Shown: piece by piece, positions 1 to 7,313 of the stretch
How the letters are laid out: every line of letters starts with the position of its first letter
Position numbering within the stretch: position 1 is the stretch's first letter
Origin: Gammaproteobacteria bacterium
Lineage (GTDB): Bacteria > Pseudomonadota > Gammaproteobacteria > Pseudomonadales > Azotimanducaceae
Reading direction: 5' to 3'
Assembly (NCBI GenBank): GCA_030425195.1
Contig: JAUIAV010000023.1
Coordinates: 1-64,000, forward strand
Length of the DNA: 64,000 nt
Notes under the pieces: model-generated
Database searches by the model: none
Told to the model about the DNA's origin: nothing
Seen by the model: only the letters and a program-made list of their open reading frames with translations
Made by a program: the position numbers and the translations under genes

Positions 1-906
1 ACCGTAGAGGTCTGCCCGGTCGATGAGGTTCTGTACGATCCGGATGCTGGCCGCATCCACCATCACACCATCCACGTTGATGGCGCCGAGGCCCTGATTC
101 AGCGCTTCCTCGTAGGCGGCCTTCTGCTTCCTCGCGGAGGCGATGGCCTCCGCGTCCGGGGAGAAGACCCGTTGGGCGACTTCCACCTGACTCGGATGGA
201 TGGCCCACTTGCCGACCATACCCAGGATGAAGGACCGCTCGGCCTCCTTGGTGTAGCCCTCGGGATTCCGGAAATTGGCGTACGGGCCGTCTACCGGGTC
301 GATGCCGTTCGCCCGGCAGGCGATGGTCATCCTGTAGCGCGGATAGTGCCAGACGTCCGGGGGGTATCCGCCGGTTTCGCCCACGTGGCCGAGCTGCATC
401 TGCTGGCTGGCGGAATAGTCGCCCATACCGAAGATCAGGCACTCGAGGCGGTCGGAACAGGCCGCAATCTCCTCGACGTTCATCATGCCTTCCACCTCCT
501 CAATCAGGCATTCGATGCCGATCCGCCTGGAGAGGCCGAGCTTCTGCTCGAGCTGATCGAGCAGGAGATGCACGAACATCACGTCGGCGGCCGATTTGGC
601 CTTGGTGAGCATGATGGTATCGAGCTTCTCCCCGGCACCGGTGACCACTTCGATCACATCGTCGTGGCACCACTCGGTCTCCACGTCGTTGATCCGCACG
701 CAGACGGTTCTCGGCTTCCAGTCGAGACTGTTCAATGCCTCCACGATCATGCCGCGTGCGCCCGGTTTGGCGCTTGGAGCGACCGCATCTTCCAGATCCA
801 GAAACACGTGGTCCAGATCGAGGGTCGAGGCCTTGGTCATCATCTTTTCGGAGCTGCCGGGCACCGACAGCTGGCAGCGGCGGGCGCGTTTCGGTTGTCT
901 GTTCAT
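1..906 (-). CDS. HpcH/HpaI aldolase / CitE-type acyl-CoA lyase, 3' end cut by window
   Basis: Reads from ATG at 906 off the left edge (302 codons seen, no stop). The N-terminus has the CitE-superfamily signature: SVPGSSEKM at about 14-22, VFLDLEDAV at 34-42 (acidic metal/substrate residues), an Arg in VRIND at 70-74, a Glu-rich metal site near 131-140, and FGMGDYSA at 159-166. The family cleaves or forms malyl-, beta-methylmalyl- or citramalyl-CoA in the cytoplasm. It is the last visible gene of a minus-strand operon after MmgE/PrpD and two MaoC proteins, which suggests (inference) a C5 acid such as citramalyl-CoA or beta-methylmalyl-CoA as substrate. Exact specificity cannot be read from the sequence. 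Confidence 0.88.
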   Translation of the reverse strand, partial: MNRQPKRARRCQLSVPGSSEKMMTKASTLDLDHVFLDLEDAVAPSAKPGARGMIVEALNSLDWKPRTVCVRINDVETEWCHDDVIEVVTGAGEKLDTIMLTKAKSAADVMFVHLLLDQLEQKLGLSRRIGIECLIEEVEGMMNVEEIAACSDRLECLIFGMGDYSASQQMQLGHVGETGGYPPDVWHYPRYRMTIACRANGIDPVDGPYANFRNPEGYTKEAERSFILGMVGKWAIHPSQVEVAQRVFSPDAEAIASARKQKAAYEEALNQGLGAINVDGVMVDAASIRIVQNLIDRADLYG

Positions 907-931
907 ACGTTTCCCCTCTGAATTCGTCCCG

Positions 932-1405
932 TCACCCGGGTCTGCGCCTGACGAGCACGCGGCGCTCGCCTTCGAACACCACCTCTTCCTTCTGATTTAC
1001 CCCGAAATGCTTGAAGGTGACGATGCCGGCATCGTCCCGTTCCGCCGGTTCGGTGGCGAGTACCTCGGTAAAGGCGTACAGGGTGTCGCCGTGAAAAACC
1101 GGCGCCTTCAGGCGGATTCTGTCCAGAGACAGCTCGGCAATGGCGTTCTCGCCCGTATCCTGCATGGCGAGACCGATCACCATGGAGATGGTGACACCGC
1201 CGAACTGCAGGCGCGAATTCCAGCCGTCCCTGCCCATCGAGTTTCTCTGCATCGCGTCTTCGTTGAAATGACCTTCGGCCGTGTTCAGGACCATGAGCGT
1301 GATGCCCACGTTGTCCTGCTCGCACATGGTCTTGCCGCGGGCGTGGCGCATGGCCTGCCCCGGCTCGAAATCCTCGAAATAGTTGTCGCTGCCCGTGAGG
1401 CTCAC
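932..1405 (-). CDS. MaoC-like hydratase, second half-size member (mesaconyl/itaconyl-CoA hydratase-like)
   Basis: A 157-residue hot-dog fold protein. The start is GTG at 1405, overlapping the TGA of the preceding MaoC gene (GTGA); an upstream ATG at 1606 in this frame gives a basic, unlikely leader that merely shadows the neighbour. The N-terminus (NYFEDFEPGQ at about 7-16) and AEGHFNED near 43-50 resemble the second half of the double-MaoC mesaconyl-CoA hydratase. It probably hydrates or dehydrates a branched dicarboxylyl-CoA together with the first half, next to a CitE-type lyase. That the two subunits form one heteromeric enzyme is inference. Confidence 0.82.
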   Translation of the reverse strand: MSLTGSDNYFEDFEPGQAMRHARGKTMCEQDNVGITLMVLNTAEGHFNEDAMQRNSMGRDGWNSRLQFGGVTISMVIGLAMQDTGENAIAELSLDRIRLKAPVFHGDTLYAFTEVLATEPAERDDAGIVTFKHFGVNQKEEVVFEGERRVLVRRRPG

Positions 1406-1908
1406 TGGTCTGCCTCCGCACGTTTCCGGCGCCTGACCAGGTTGGTCCGTTTGAAACGGATCACCCGTTCGCCCGTCTGATTGAAGCCCTCGGTCTGCCA
1501 GGTGACGATGCCGAAACCGGCCTGGCCCTTGGACTCTCTGGCGCCGATCACCGTGGACCTGGCCGTGAGCGTGTCGCCGATGTAGACGGTCCGTTCGAAA
1601 TCGCACTCGTCCACCCCGAGGAACGGGCCTCCGCCTTCGCTCAGGTCTTCCACGGACAGTCCGAACACCGTGTTGAAGACCAGGAGCGGATTGACCACGG
1701 TGGTGGGGTGGCCGTCGGCCATGGCATAGCGCTCGTTGAAATAGAGCGGGCAGAAGGACAGGGTCTGGGTGGTGAAGGCGGCGTTGTCCCCGGCGGTAAT
1801 GGTGCGGCCCCAGTGGTGCTCGAATACCCGACCGTCGGTCATGTCTTCGTAGCGGTTGCCTTTGTGGCGGGTGACGGCCGCGTCCCGCACGGCTTCGAAA
1901 TCGCTCAT
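1402..1908 (-). CDS. MaoC-like hydratase, first half-size member
   Basis: 168 residues from ATG 1908 with a good Shine-Dalgarno (GAGGAG on the minus strand). The ATG overlaps the TGA of the MmgE/PrpD gene by 4 bases, implying coupled translation. The pattern RTITAGDNAAF near 36-46, LLVFNTVFGLSVEDLS near 79-94 and YIGDTLTARSTVIGAR near 112-127 matches the first half of mesaconyl-CoA hydratases of the MaoC superfamily. Together with the next gene it spans about 325 residues, close to the roughly 340 of the fused enzyme. Function in branched C5 acyl-CoA hydration is inferred from family and neighbours. Confidence 0.83.
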   Translation of the reverse strand: MSDFEAVRDAAVTRHKGNRYEDMTDGRVFEHHWGRTITAGDNAAFTTQTLSFCPLYFNERYAMADGHPTTVVNPLLVFNTVFGLSVEDLSEGGGPFLGVDECDFERTVYIGDTLTARSTVIGARESKGQAGFGIVTWQTEGFNQTGERVIRFKRTNLVRRRKRAEADQ

Positions 1909-3245
1909 GGGGCTCTCCTCAGTTGATCGGTCAGCTCCCGGGTGACGGTGACGTCCTCCAGATGGCGGCACGTCAGCGCAACCTGCTGCGCGCTGTCCTC
2001 GCCGAGCACGGGCGCGGCCAGGGTCAGGAATTTGTCGGTGAGCTTCTGCCACTGCCGGGTCAGATCGCGCAGCGGTATGGCCACGTTGGCGGACTCTTCG
2101 AACTGCCGGCCGTCGGCCGTCGTCATGCGGACGATGGTTTCCGGTTGAGACGTTTCATGCGCATGCACGTGTACGCGGTCACGGAAGGAGACCAGGTCCG
2201 GGTCCCGGGTGATGGCGTCATCGAAGAGGGTGATGCTCGCAGTGTCCAGATTGTTCATGGCCATGGCGGTCGTGAGCCGCAGACTGAACTTGGCCTCGAG
2301 GCCGCTGGCCGGTTCCTGAATGTTGCAGACTCTGAGGTGTCCCCGGTCCACGTGCACGTCGATCCGGGTCACGTCCCGGGGGTTGAAGCGGTTGCTCGCG
2401 CAGAGCGCCCGGGTAGCTTCGATGGCCGAGTGGGTCAGATAGCAGGCGGCGTGGTACTTGAAACAGATGTCCTGGGTGAAGGCCTCCGTCTTCATGGCCT
2501 GCTCGAAGCGCTCTTCGCTGGCACTCCGCGCCTGAGTGTCCATGAAGCCCTGAGAGGCTTCGAGGATGTCGTCACAGCTCGTGAATCCGCGCGCGGCGAG
2601 GCTGGCCGACTGCAGTCCGGTCGACGCGGCATGTCCGGCGTGGAGCGGCTTGCACATGGTGCCGAACTGACTCTTCAGGCCTGCTGCCTGGGTTCCCGCG
2701 ATGCCGAGCGCCTGCCCCGTTCTCTGCGCATCGAGACCGAGCAGCACGGCCGAGGCGGCCGCTGCCCCGAAGGTGCCGATGGTGCCGGTGTTGTGCCATC
2801 CATCCGCGTAGTGGGCAGGGCCCGCATACCGACCGAGAATGCACTCCACATCGACACCGGTGCAGAAGGCGGTGATGAGATCGCGTCCGCCGCGGTTCAG
2901 GTGCTCAGCCAGGGCCAGCACGGCGGGGGCTACGGGAACCGTCGGATGGCCGGACATGGCGTTGTGCACGTCGTCGTAGTCGTGTGCGTGTCCGGCGGCG
3001 CCGTTGATCAGGGCGGCCTGGGTCGTGGAAGCACGGGTGGTCGTGCCGATGACGCTCGCCTGAGGGTTACCCCCCTGCTCGCCGGCCTCTGCCAGCAGAA
3101 TTCCGGTGAGCGGTTCCCCGGCGCCGGCGAGGGTCACTCCGATGAAATCCATGATGGCCTGCTTGGCAACCTCCCGGGCATCGTCGGGCACGGCATCAAA
3201 GCCGGCCGACGCCACACGCCCGGCCAGCAGTCTGGTCGCTTGCAT
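1905..3245 (-). CDS. MmgE/PrpD family protein
   Basis: 446 residues, normal length for MmgE/PrpD (2-methylcitrate dehydratase-like, iminodisuccinate epimerase and cis-aconitate decarboxylase relatives). Visible family features are DFIGVTLAGAGEPL near 32-45, NGAAGHAHDYDDVH near 82-95 with clustered His/Asp, and GLKSQFGTMCKPLHAG near 190-205. It is the first gene of the minus-strand operon that continues through two MaoC proteins to a CitE-type lyase, overlapping the next start by 4 bases. The family acts on small di- and tricarboxylates, often without cofactor, so a role as dehydratase or decarboxylase of a citramalate- or itaconate-like acid is plausible but unproven. Confidence 0.85.
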   Translation of the reverse strand: MQATRLLAGRVASAGFDAVPDDAREVAKQAIMDFIGVTLAGAGEPLTGILLAEAGEQGGNPQASVIGTTTRASTTQAALINGAAGHAHDYDDVHNAMSGHPTVPVAPAVLALAEHLNRGGRDLITAFCTGVDVECILGRYAGPAHYADGWHNTGTIGTFGAAAASAVLLGLDAQRTGQALGIAGTQAAGLKSQFGTMCKPLHAGHAASTGLQSASLAARGFTSCDDILEASQGFMDTQARSASEERFEQAMKTEAFTQDICFKYHAACYLTHSAIEATRALCASNRFNPRDVTRIDVHVDRGHLRVCNIQEPASGLEAKFSLRLTTAMAMNNLDTASITLFDDAITRDPDLVSFRDRVHVHAHETSQPETIVRMTTADGRQFEESANVAIPLRDLTRQWQKLTDKFLTLAAPVLGEDSAQQVALTCRHLEDVTVTRELTDQLRRAP

Positions 3246-3293
3246 TATCAGTCCCCCGTTGCAGACTATTTACGCTAGCCGCTAAGGAACACC

Positions 3294-4178
3294 ATGGCAA
3301 ATCCCGAAACAGGGTCCGATCGTACCGCGCGCGTCTACTGCAGTGAGCACAACCAGGAGGAGGTCCTCTGCGGGACGGCGGACTCGGTCGACGTATGGCT
3401 CTGCCTCGAGTACCGGCCCACCTGGAAGGCCCGTGTGCTCGCCGACAACGCGTTGTCCGTCGGGGTCAGGTCGTGGCTTCAGGAGACGCTTGCGCGATTC
3501 GAATCGGCCGGGCTCAAGTGCCGGCCTCAGTTCATCCGGCAGCCGGAGATCGAATCGGACAGCGTCCGGCTGCTGCTCAGCCACGGTGGCAGCACCTATC
3601 AGTGGCAGGGCGCCGGTTACGGGTATCTCGAGGAACTGGATCTTGCCGCGCTGGTGACGGAACGAGCGCTGGCCGCCGTCGCCGAGCGGATTCGGGAACC
3701 GCAGTATCTGGTCTGCACCAACGGTCAGCGTGACGTCTGTTGTGCCCGATTCGGCCTGCCTCTGTACTCAGCACTCCGTGAGCGGGTGGGGGAACGGGCC
3801 TGGCAGGTCACGCATCTGGGCGGGCACCGGTTTGCGCCGAACGTCCTGACGCTGCCGGATGCCTGCCTGTACGGCCGCCTGACGCCGGAAGAGGTCGATG
3901 ACTTCCTCGCCGCCACCGAGCAGGGCCTGGTTGCCTTTCCCCATCTGCGTGGAAGAACCTGTTATCCGCCGGCGGTGCAGGCGGCGGAAGCGCTGCTCGG
4001 TACCGACGGTCTCCGGCTCCTGCATGTGGAGGAGCTGAATGATGCAACCCGGGTGCGATTCGCCGCCGGAAGCAGAACCGTTCACATCGACGTGCATCGC
4101 GCCAGCGAGCCAGAGACGGTTCTCAAGAGCTGCAGCGATGAGGAAACGGCCGAGGTCTATCCCTACCGGCGGGCCTGA
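3294..4178 (+). CDS. Sucrase/ferredoxin-like (Apd1-type) protein
   Basis: 294 residues; ATG 3294 follows an AAGGA ribosome-binding site. It carries the hallmark of the sucrase/ferredoxin-like family: CTNGQRDVCC at 141-150 and HLGGHRFAPN at 174-183, the Cys and His pairs that in the yeast homologue Apd1 bind a [2Fe-2S] cluster in a thioredoxin-like ferredoxin fold. Additional cysteines lie in the N-terminal half (residues 16, 26, 37, 76). A cytoplasmic iron-sulfur redox protein is therefore likely; partner and substrate are unknown. It is divergent from the MmgE/PrpD operon and its 3' end overlaps the convergent acyltransferase gene by 16 bases. Confidence 0.85.
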   Translation: MANPETGSDRTARVYCSEHNQEEVLCGTADSVDVWLCLEYRPTWKARVLADNALSVGVRSWLQETLARFESAGLKCRPQFIRQPEIESDSVRLLLSHGGSTYQWQGAGYGYLEELDLAALVTERALAAVAERIREPQYLVCTNGQRDVCCARFGLPLYSALRERVGERAWQVTHLGGHRFAPNVLTLPDACLYGRLTPEEVDDFLAATEQGLVAFPHLRGRTCYPPAVQAAEALLGTDGLRLLHVEELNDATRVRFAAGSRTVHIDVHRASEPETVLKSCSDEETAEVYPYRRA

Positions 4179-5062
4179 TCCATCCCGCTGCCGTCGAATG
4201 TCCGCGCGCCCCGCGGCATGGCCTCGGCGACGAACCGCCGCAGCTGCTCTGTCAGGCTGTCCAGGTCTCCGTCGAGCCGCTCGAGATGCGCCCGGGAATC
4301 GAACGGTTCCGCCACGGTGATCCGGTAGGTCTGGCCGGACTTGTTGAACAGCTCCCGGAACAGGGTCATGTCCCGGAGTTCGTGGTGCAGGAAATAGAAA
4401 AGGTAATAGAGCCAGGAATTCCGGGCCCGGACGTGCATGGGAATCACGGGAAAATCGTACTTCAGCGCCAGGTTCATGGCGGTGCTCTGCCAGGGCCGTT
4501 CCTTCAGGCCCGACAGTGTCGGCTGAGCGAGACGTCCGGACGGGAAGATGATCACCAGCCGTTCGTCTCTGAACGCCCTGACCATGCTTTTGACCGTCTC
4601 CTTGCGCCGCCCGTGGGTGCGCTTCTCATCCACCCATTCCACCGGAATGATCATGTCGGCCAGACCCGGCGAAGCCCGGATGGCATCCCGGTTCGCGAAG
4701 AAGATGAGGTCCTGCCGGATGCCCTTGATGGCGTCGAAAACGGCGATCCCGTCCGCGATCCCGGCCGGATGGTTGGGCATGATGATCGCTCCGCCTTTCC
4801 GGGGTATCCGGTCCACGCCCTCGGTAAGCACGTTCATACGGATCCGGTCGCTCACGTAGTGAAAGACCTCGAGTCCGGACATGCCCGCCGTGTGATCCAC
4901 GGCTTCGATCGCCGTATGGTAGCCGAGCAGAGGCAGAATGGTGGGTCGGAGGACACGCCAGAGATGGGGGCGGGCGATGAGTTCCTGTGCCCGTTCCCGG
5001 ATCAGCACGTCGACGATGTGCTGATTTTCCGCCGTTCCGGTCTGTTCTAGCAGTTCCGACAT
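4163..5062 (-). CDS. Lysophospholipid acyltransferase-like protein (PlsC superfamily)
   Basis: 299 residues. The acyltransferase box NHPAGIADG at 97-105 is an H-x4-D catalytic motif variant (His98...Asp104 with one extra residue in spacing) and FPSGRLAQ at 171-178 corresponds to the substrate-phosphate block. A hydrophobic stretch near 206-216 (WLYYLFYFLHH) may touch the membrane. The family transfers acyl groups to lysophospholipids or lyso-ornithine lipids at the cytoplasmic membrane; the precise acceptor cannot be told. Its start overlaps the end of the upstream alpha/beta-hydrolase gene by 16 bases, so the two form an operon. Confidence 0.82.
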   Translation of the reverse strand: MSELLEQTGTAENQHIVDVLIRERAQELIARPHLWRVLRPTILPLLGYHTAIEAVDHTAGMSGLEVFHYVSDRIRMNVLTEGVDRIPRKGGAIIMPNHPAGIADGIAVFDAIKGIRQDLIFFANRDAIRASPGLADMIIPVEWVDEKRTHGRRKETVKSMVRAFRDERLVIIFPSGRLAQPTLSGLKERPWQSTAMNLALKYDFPVIPMHVRARNSWLYYLFYFLHHELRDMTLFRELFNKSGQTYRITVAEPFDSRAHLERLDGDLDSLTEQLRRFVAEAMPRGARTFDGSGMDQARR

Positions 5063-5856
5063 CGTTCCATGAATTCCAGGACGGCCTCATTGAATTCCCC
5101 GGCCGCTTCCATGTTCATCCCGTGCCCGGCATTCAGGCGCACGACCTCCAGGTGCGGCATGGAGATCTGTGCCGCTTCGGCCATTGCGGCGAAGCGTTTT
5201 TCCCGCGTTCCCAGAATCAGGCACGCGGGTCGCGTATTCTCCGTGAGCCGTTCCCGCACGGAGACGGCCGGGTTCGTGATACCGATGGTGCTGGCGATCC
5301 CGGCAGGGTCGTGCGCTGCGGCGTCCGAGACCAGAGCGTCGTAGACGGGTTTCGGCAGCTTCCAGCCGTGTCTGGGGTGCACGGGTATGCGAGCCATGGC
5401 GGCCTGACCGCCCTGCCGGATCTTTTCCGCCGCCTCCTCTGCGGTTTCCCGGAACGCGGCCTGGCGTTCCCGATCCGCGAGACCGGATGTGGAGTTGGTG
5501 AACAGGTGCCCGATGACCCGGTCCGGATGTTCGATGGCGTATCTCAGGGTCAGACCGGCTCCCAGGGAGTATCCCAGGACGAACCAGCGATCTGCGCCGA
5601 TTGCCTCACGTATTGCCTCGAAGGCCGCGAGGTAGTAGCCGGGTTCGTAGCAGCGGGGATCTGCCGGCGACGGGGAGTCGTGGTGCCCGAACAGTTCCAC
5701 GGTCACCGGTGTTGCTCCCCTGGCGATGGCGTCCAGGTTCAGCATCCACTGGGAGCGGCTGGAGAGAAAGCCATGTACCAGAAGCAGGTAGGGGCCGCTG
5801 CCTTCATGCACACGCCAGTCGGGAAGAATCACGGCGGGGTATTCGCTCTTGCTCAA
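5047..5856 (-). CDS. Alpha/beta-hydrolase fold protein
   Basis: 269 residues, no signal peptide. HGF oxyanion region at 28-30, nucleophile elbow GYSLGAG at 95-101 (Ser97), and a C-terminal AGHGMN supplying the catalytic His. These are the full triad elements of an esterase/lipase-like or C-C hydrolase; the substrate is unknown. It is cotranscribed with the acyltransferase behind it, which may hint at lipid ester metabolism. It is divergent from the asparaginase-domain gene with only 40 bases between starts. Confidence 0.85.
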   Translation of the reverse strand: MSKSEYPAVILPDWRVHEGSGPYLLLVHGFLSSRSQWMLNLDAIARGATPVTVELFGHHDSPSPADPRCYEPGYYLAAFEAIREAIGADRWFVLGYSLGAGLTLRYAIEHPDRVIGHLFTNSTSGLADRERQAAFRETAEEAAEKIRQGGQAAMARIPVHPRHGWKLPKPVYDALVSDAAAHDPAGIASTIGITNPAVSVRERLTENTRPACLILGTREKRFAAMAEAAQISMPHLEVVRLNAGHGMNMEAAGEFNEAVLEFMERCRNC

Positions 5857-5896
5857 TTGTCATCGGGTACCGGATCATCCTGATAGGATACGGCAG

Positions 5897-6400
5897 GTGA
5901 CCGATTCCATACTCATTGTTACCACGGGTGGCACCATCGACAAGGTGTATTTCGACGCGAAAAGCGAATTCGAGGTGGGTGATTCGGTGGTCGGGCGCCT
6001 GCTGGCGCAGGCGCACGTACGCCAGCCCCACGAGATTCTGTCGCTCATGCGCAAGGACAGCCTGGAGATCGACGATGCGGACCGGGCGGCCATCCGCGCG
6101 GCGATCGCCGGGCGGCCGGAGCGCCGGGTAGTGGTCACGCACGGCACGGATACCATGACGGATACGGCCCGCGCGCTCGAAGATCTGTCCGGCCGGACCA
6201 TCGTGCTGACCGGCGCGCTCTCTCCCGCACGGTTTGCCGAAAGTGATGCGGTATTCAATGTGGGTATGGCCTTCGGTGCCGTGCAGTCCCTGCAGCCCGG
6301 CGTGTACATCTGCATGAACGGACAGGTATTCGATGCATCCCGTGTGGTGAAGGATCGTTCCAGGAACGCGTTCGTGCTGCGCGGCGACGCGGATATCTGA
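5897..6400 (+). CDS. Short single-domain asparaginase-like protein
   Basis: 167 residues using GTG 5897; an upstream ATG at 5849 in frame would overlap the divergent hydrolase start and lacks family similarity. It has both asparaginase signatures, TGGTID at about 10-15 and HGTDT at 82-86, i.e. the catalytic Thr residues and the Asp of the N-terminal domain of L-asparaginase I/II. Usual asparaginases are about 330 residues; the C-terminal domain that completes the active site across the dimer is absent here and no fragment of it follows. Such short forms occur in proteobacteria, but their activity is unclear. Confidence 0.85.
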   Translation: MTDSILIVTTGGTIDKVYFDAKSEFEVGDSVVGRLLAQAHVRQPHEILSLMRKDSLEIDDADRAAIRAAIAGRPERRVVVTHGTDTMTDTARALEDLSGRTIVLTGALSPARFAESDAVFNVGMAFGAVQSLQPGVYICMNGQVFDASRVVKDRSRNAFVLRGDADI

Positions 6401-6447
6401 CACGGATGTCTGAGGGACCGACGCTGTGCCGGGGCCTGCGCCTGGGG

Positions 6448-6453
6448 TATGCT
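6448..6453 (+). promoter_or_regulatory. Candidate -10 box of the tRNA-Arg gene
   Basis: TATGCT, preceded by GGGG, sits 9-14 bases upstream of the tRNA 5' end, as expected for a sigma-70 -10 element. No good -35 hexamer is visible at 16-18 bases upstream, so the call is tentative. Confidence 0.35.
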
Positions 6454-6461
6454 CGCGCTAC

Positions 6462-6538
6462 GCACCTGTAGTTCAACTGGATAGAGCATCGGCCTTCGAA
6501 GCCGAGAGTTGTAGGTTCGAGTCCTACCAGGTGCGCCA
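6462..6538 (+). tRNA. tRNA-Arg (anticodon UCG)
   Basis: A 77-base cloverleaf. Acceptor GCACCTG pairs perfectly with CAGGTGC (6528-6534), discriminator G 6535, and CCA is encoded (6536-6538). The anticodon stem TCGGC/GCCGA encloses the loop CTTCGAA, giving anticodon TCG that reads CGA-type Arg codons. The T arm GTAGG/CCTAC carries TTCGAGT. The D arm contains GTTCAACTGGATAGAGC. It stands alone between the asparaginase-domain gene and the ABC transporter. Confidence 0.97.
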
Positions 6539-6605
6539 TTGCACTGCGGTACTGCACACGACGGCAGAGCCGCGGACGGGAACTGGGGTAGAATCCTGCG
6601 CCTTG

Positions 6606-7313
6606 ATGAACCCGGATACCCACCAAGACCCCGTGCTGCAGCTTTCGGACGTCCGCTATCGCTGGCCGGACGGACCGCCCCTGCTGAACATCGATACGTT
6701 CGAGCTTGCCTCGTCGGAGCGCGTCTTCCTGCAGGGCCCGAGTGGAAGCGGCAAATCCACGCTGCTCGGCCTGGTGGCCGGCATCCATCTCGCGGAATCC
6801 GGACGGGTGAACGTGCTCGGCCAGGATCTCTCGGCACTCAGTGCCGGTGCACGGGACAGGCTTCGCGGGGCAGAGCTCGGTTATGTCTTCCAGCAGTTCA
6901 ATCTGGTGCCTTACCTGAACGTGCTCGAGAACGTGCTGCTGCCGCTCACGTTTTCCGCCGTCCGCAGGCGTAGAGCCGAAGCCGACGGACCGCCGGACGG
7001 CCAGGCGCGCGAGTTGCTCGACGATCTCGGCCTGCCTGCGGATGTGGCGGCACGCACACCCGGCGCTCTGTCCGTGGGTCAGCAGCAACGCGTGGCGGTC
7101 GCGCGGGCGGTGATCGGACATCCAGGACTGCTGATCTGCGACGAGCCGACCTCCGCCCTGGACGCCGGGGCGCGGGATGCGTTCCTGGATCTGCTCATCC
7201 GTGCAGTGGAAAGCTCCGGTGCCGCGCTCCTGTTCGTCAGCCACGACCCTTCGCTGGCCAGCCGGTTCACCCGGCATCTGGTCCTCGAAGGCGGCGCCCT
7301 GGTGCCGGCATGA
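6606..7313 (+). CDS. ABC transporter ATP-binding protein (LolD/MacB type)
   Basis: 235 residues from ATG 6606. An earlier in-frame ATG at 6426 would read through the tRNA and is rejected. Walker A GPSGSGKST at 44-52, Q-loop FQQFNL at 95-100, signature LSVGQQQ at 155-161, Walker B LLICDE at 175-180 followed by the D-loop SALD, and switch His in SHDPS near 217. The close match is to LolD/FtsE/MacB-like ATPases that power FtsX-type permeases rather than classical importers. Its stop overlaps the permease start by 4 bases. Confidence 0.93.
   Translation: MNPDTHQDPVLQLSDVRYRWPDGPPLLNIDTFELASSERVFLQGPSGSGKSTLLGLVAGIHLAESGRVNVLGQDLSALSAGARDRLRGAELGYVFQQFNLVPYLNVLENVLLPLTFSAVRRRRAEADGPPDGQARELLDDLGLPADVAARTPGALSVGQQQRVAVARAVIGHPGLLICDEPTSALDAGARDAFLDLLIRAVESSGAALLFVSHDPSLASRFTRHLVLEGGALVPA

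Noticed and set aside
1923-3278. Long open frame on the plus strand over the MmgE/PrpD gene
   Set aside because: It is antisense to a clear family member and has low-complexity, Gly/Arg-rich composition typical of high-GC shadow frames.
6426-6605. Upstream extension of the ABC ATPase reading through the tRNA-Arg
   Set aside because: The translated text is the known artefact from a tRNA-Arg read in frame; the real start is ATG 6606. The long minus-strand frame over 6255-7277 is the same tRNA read on the other strand plus antisense of the ABC gene.
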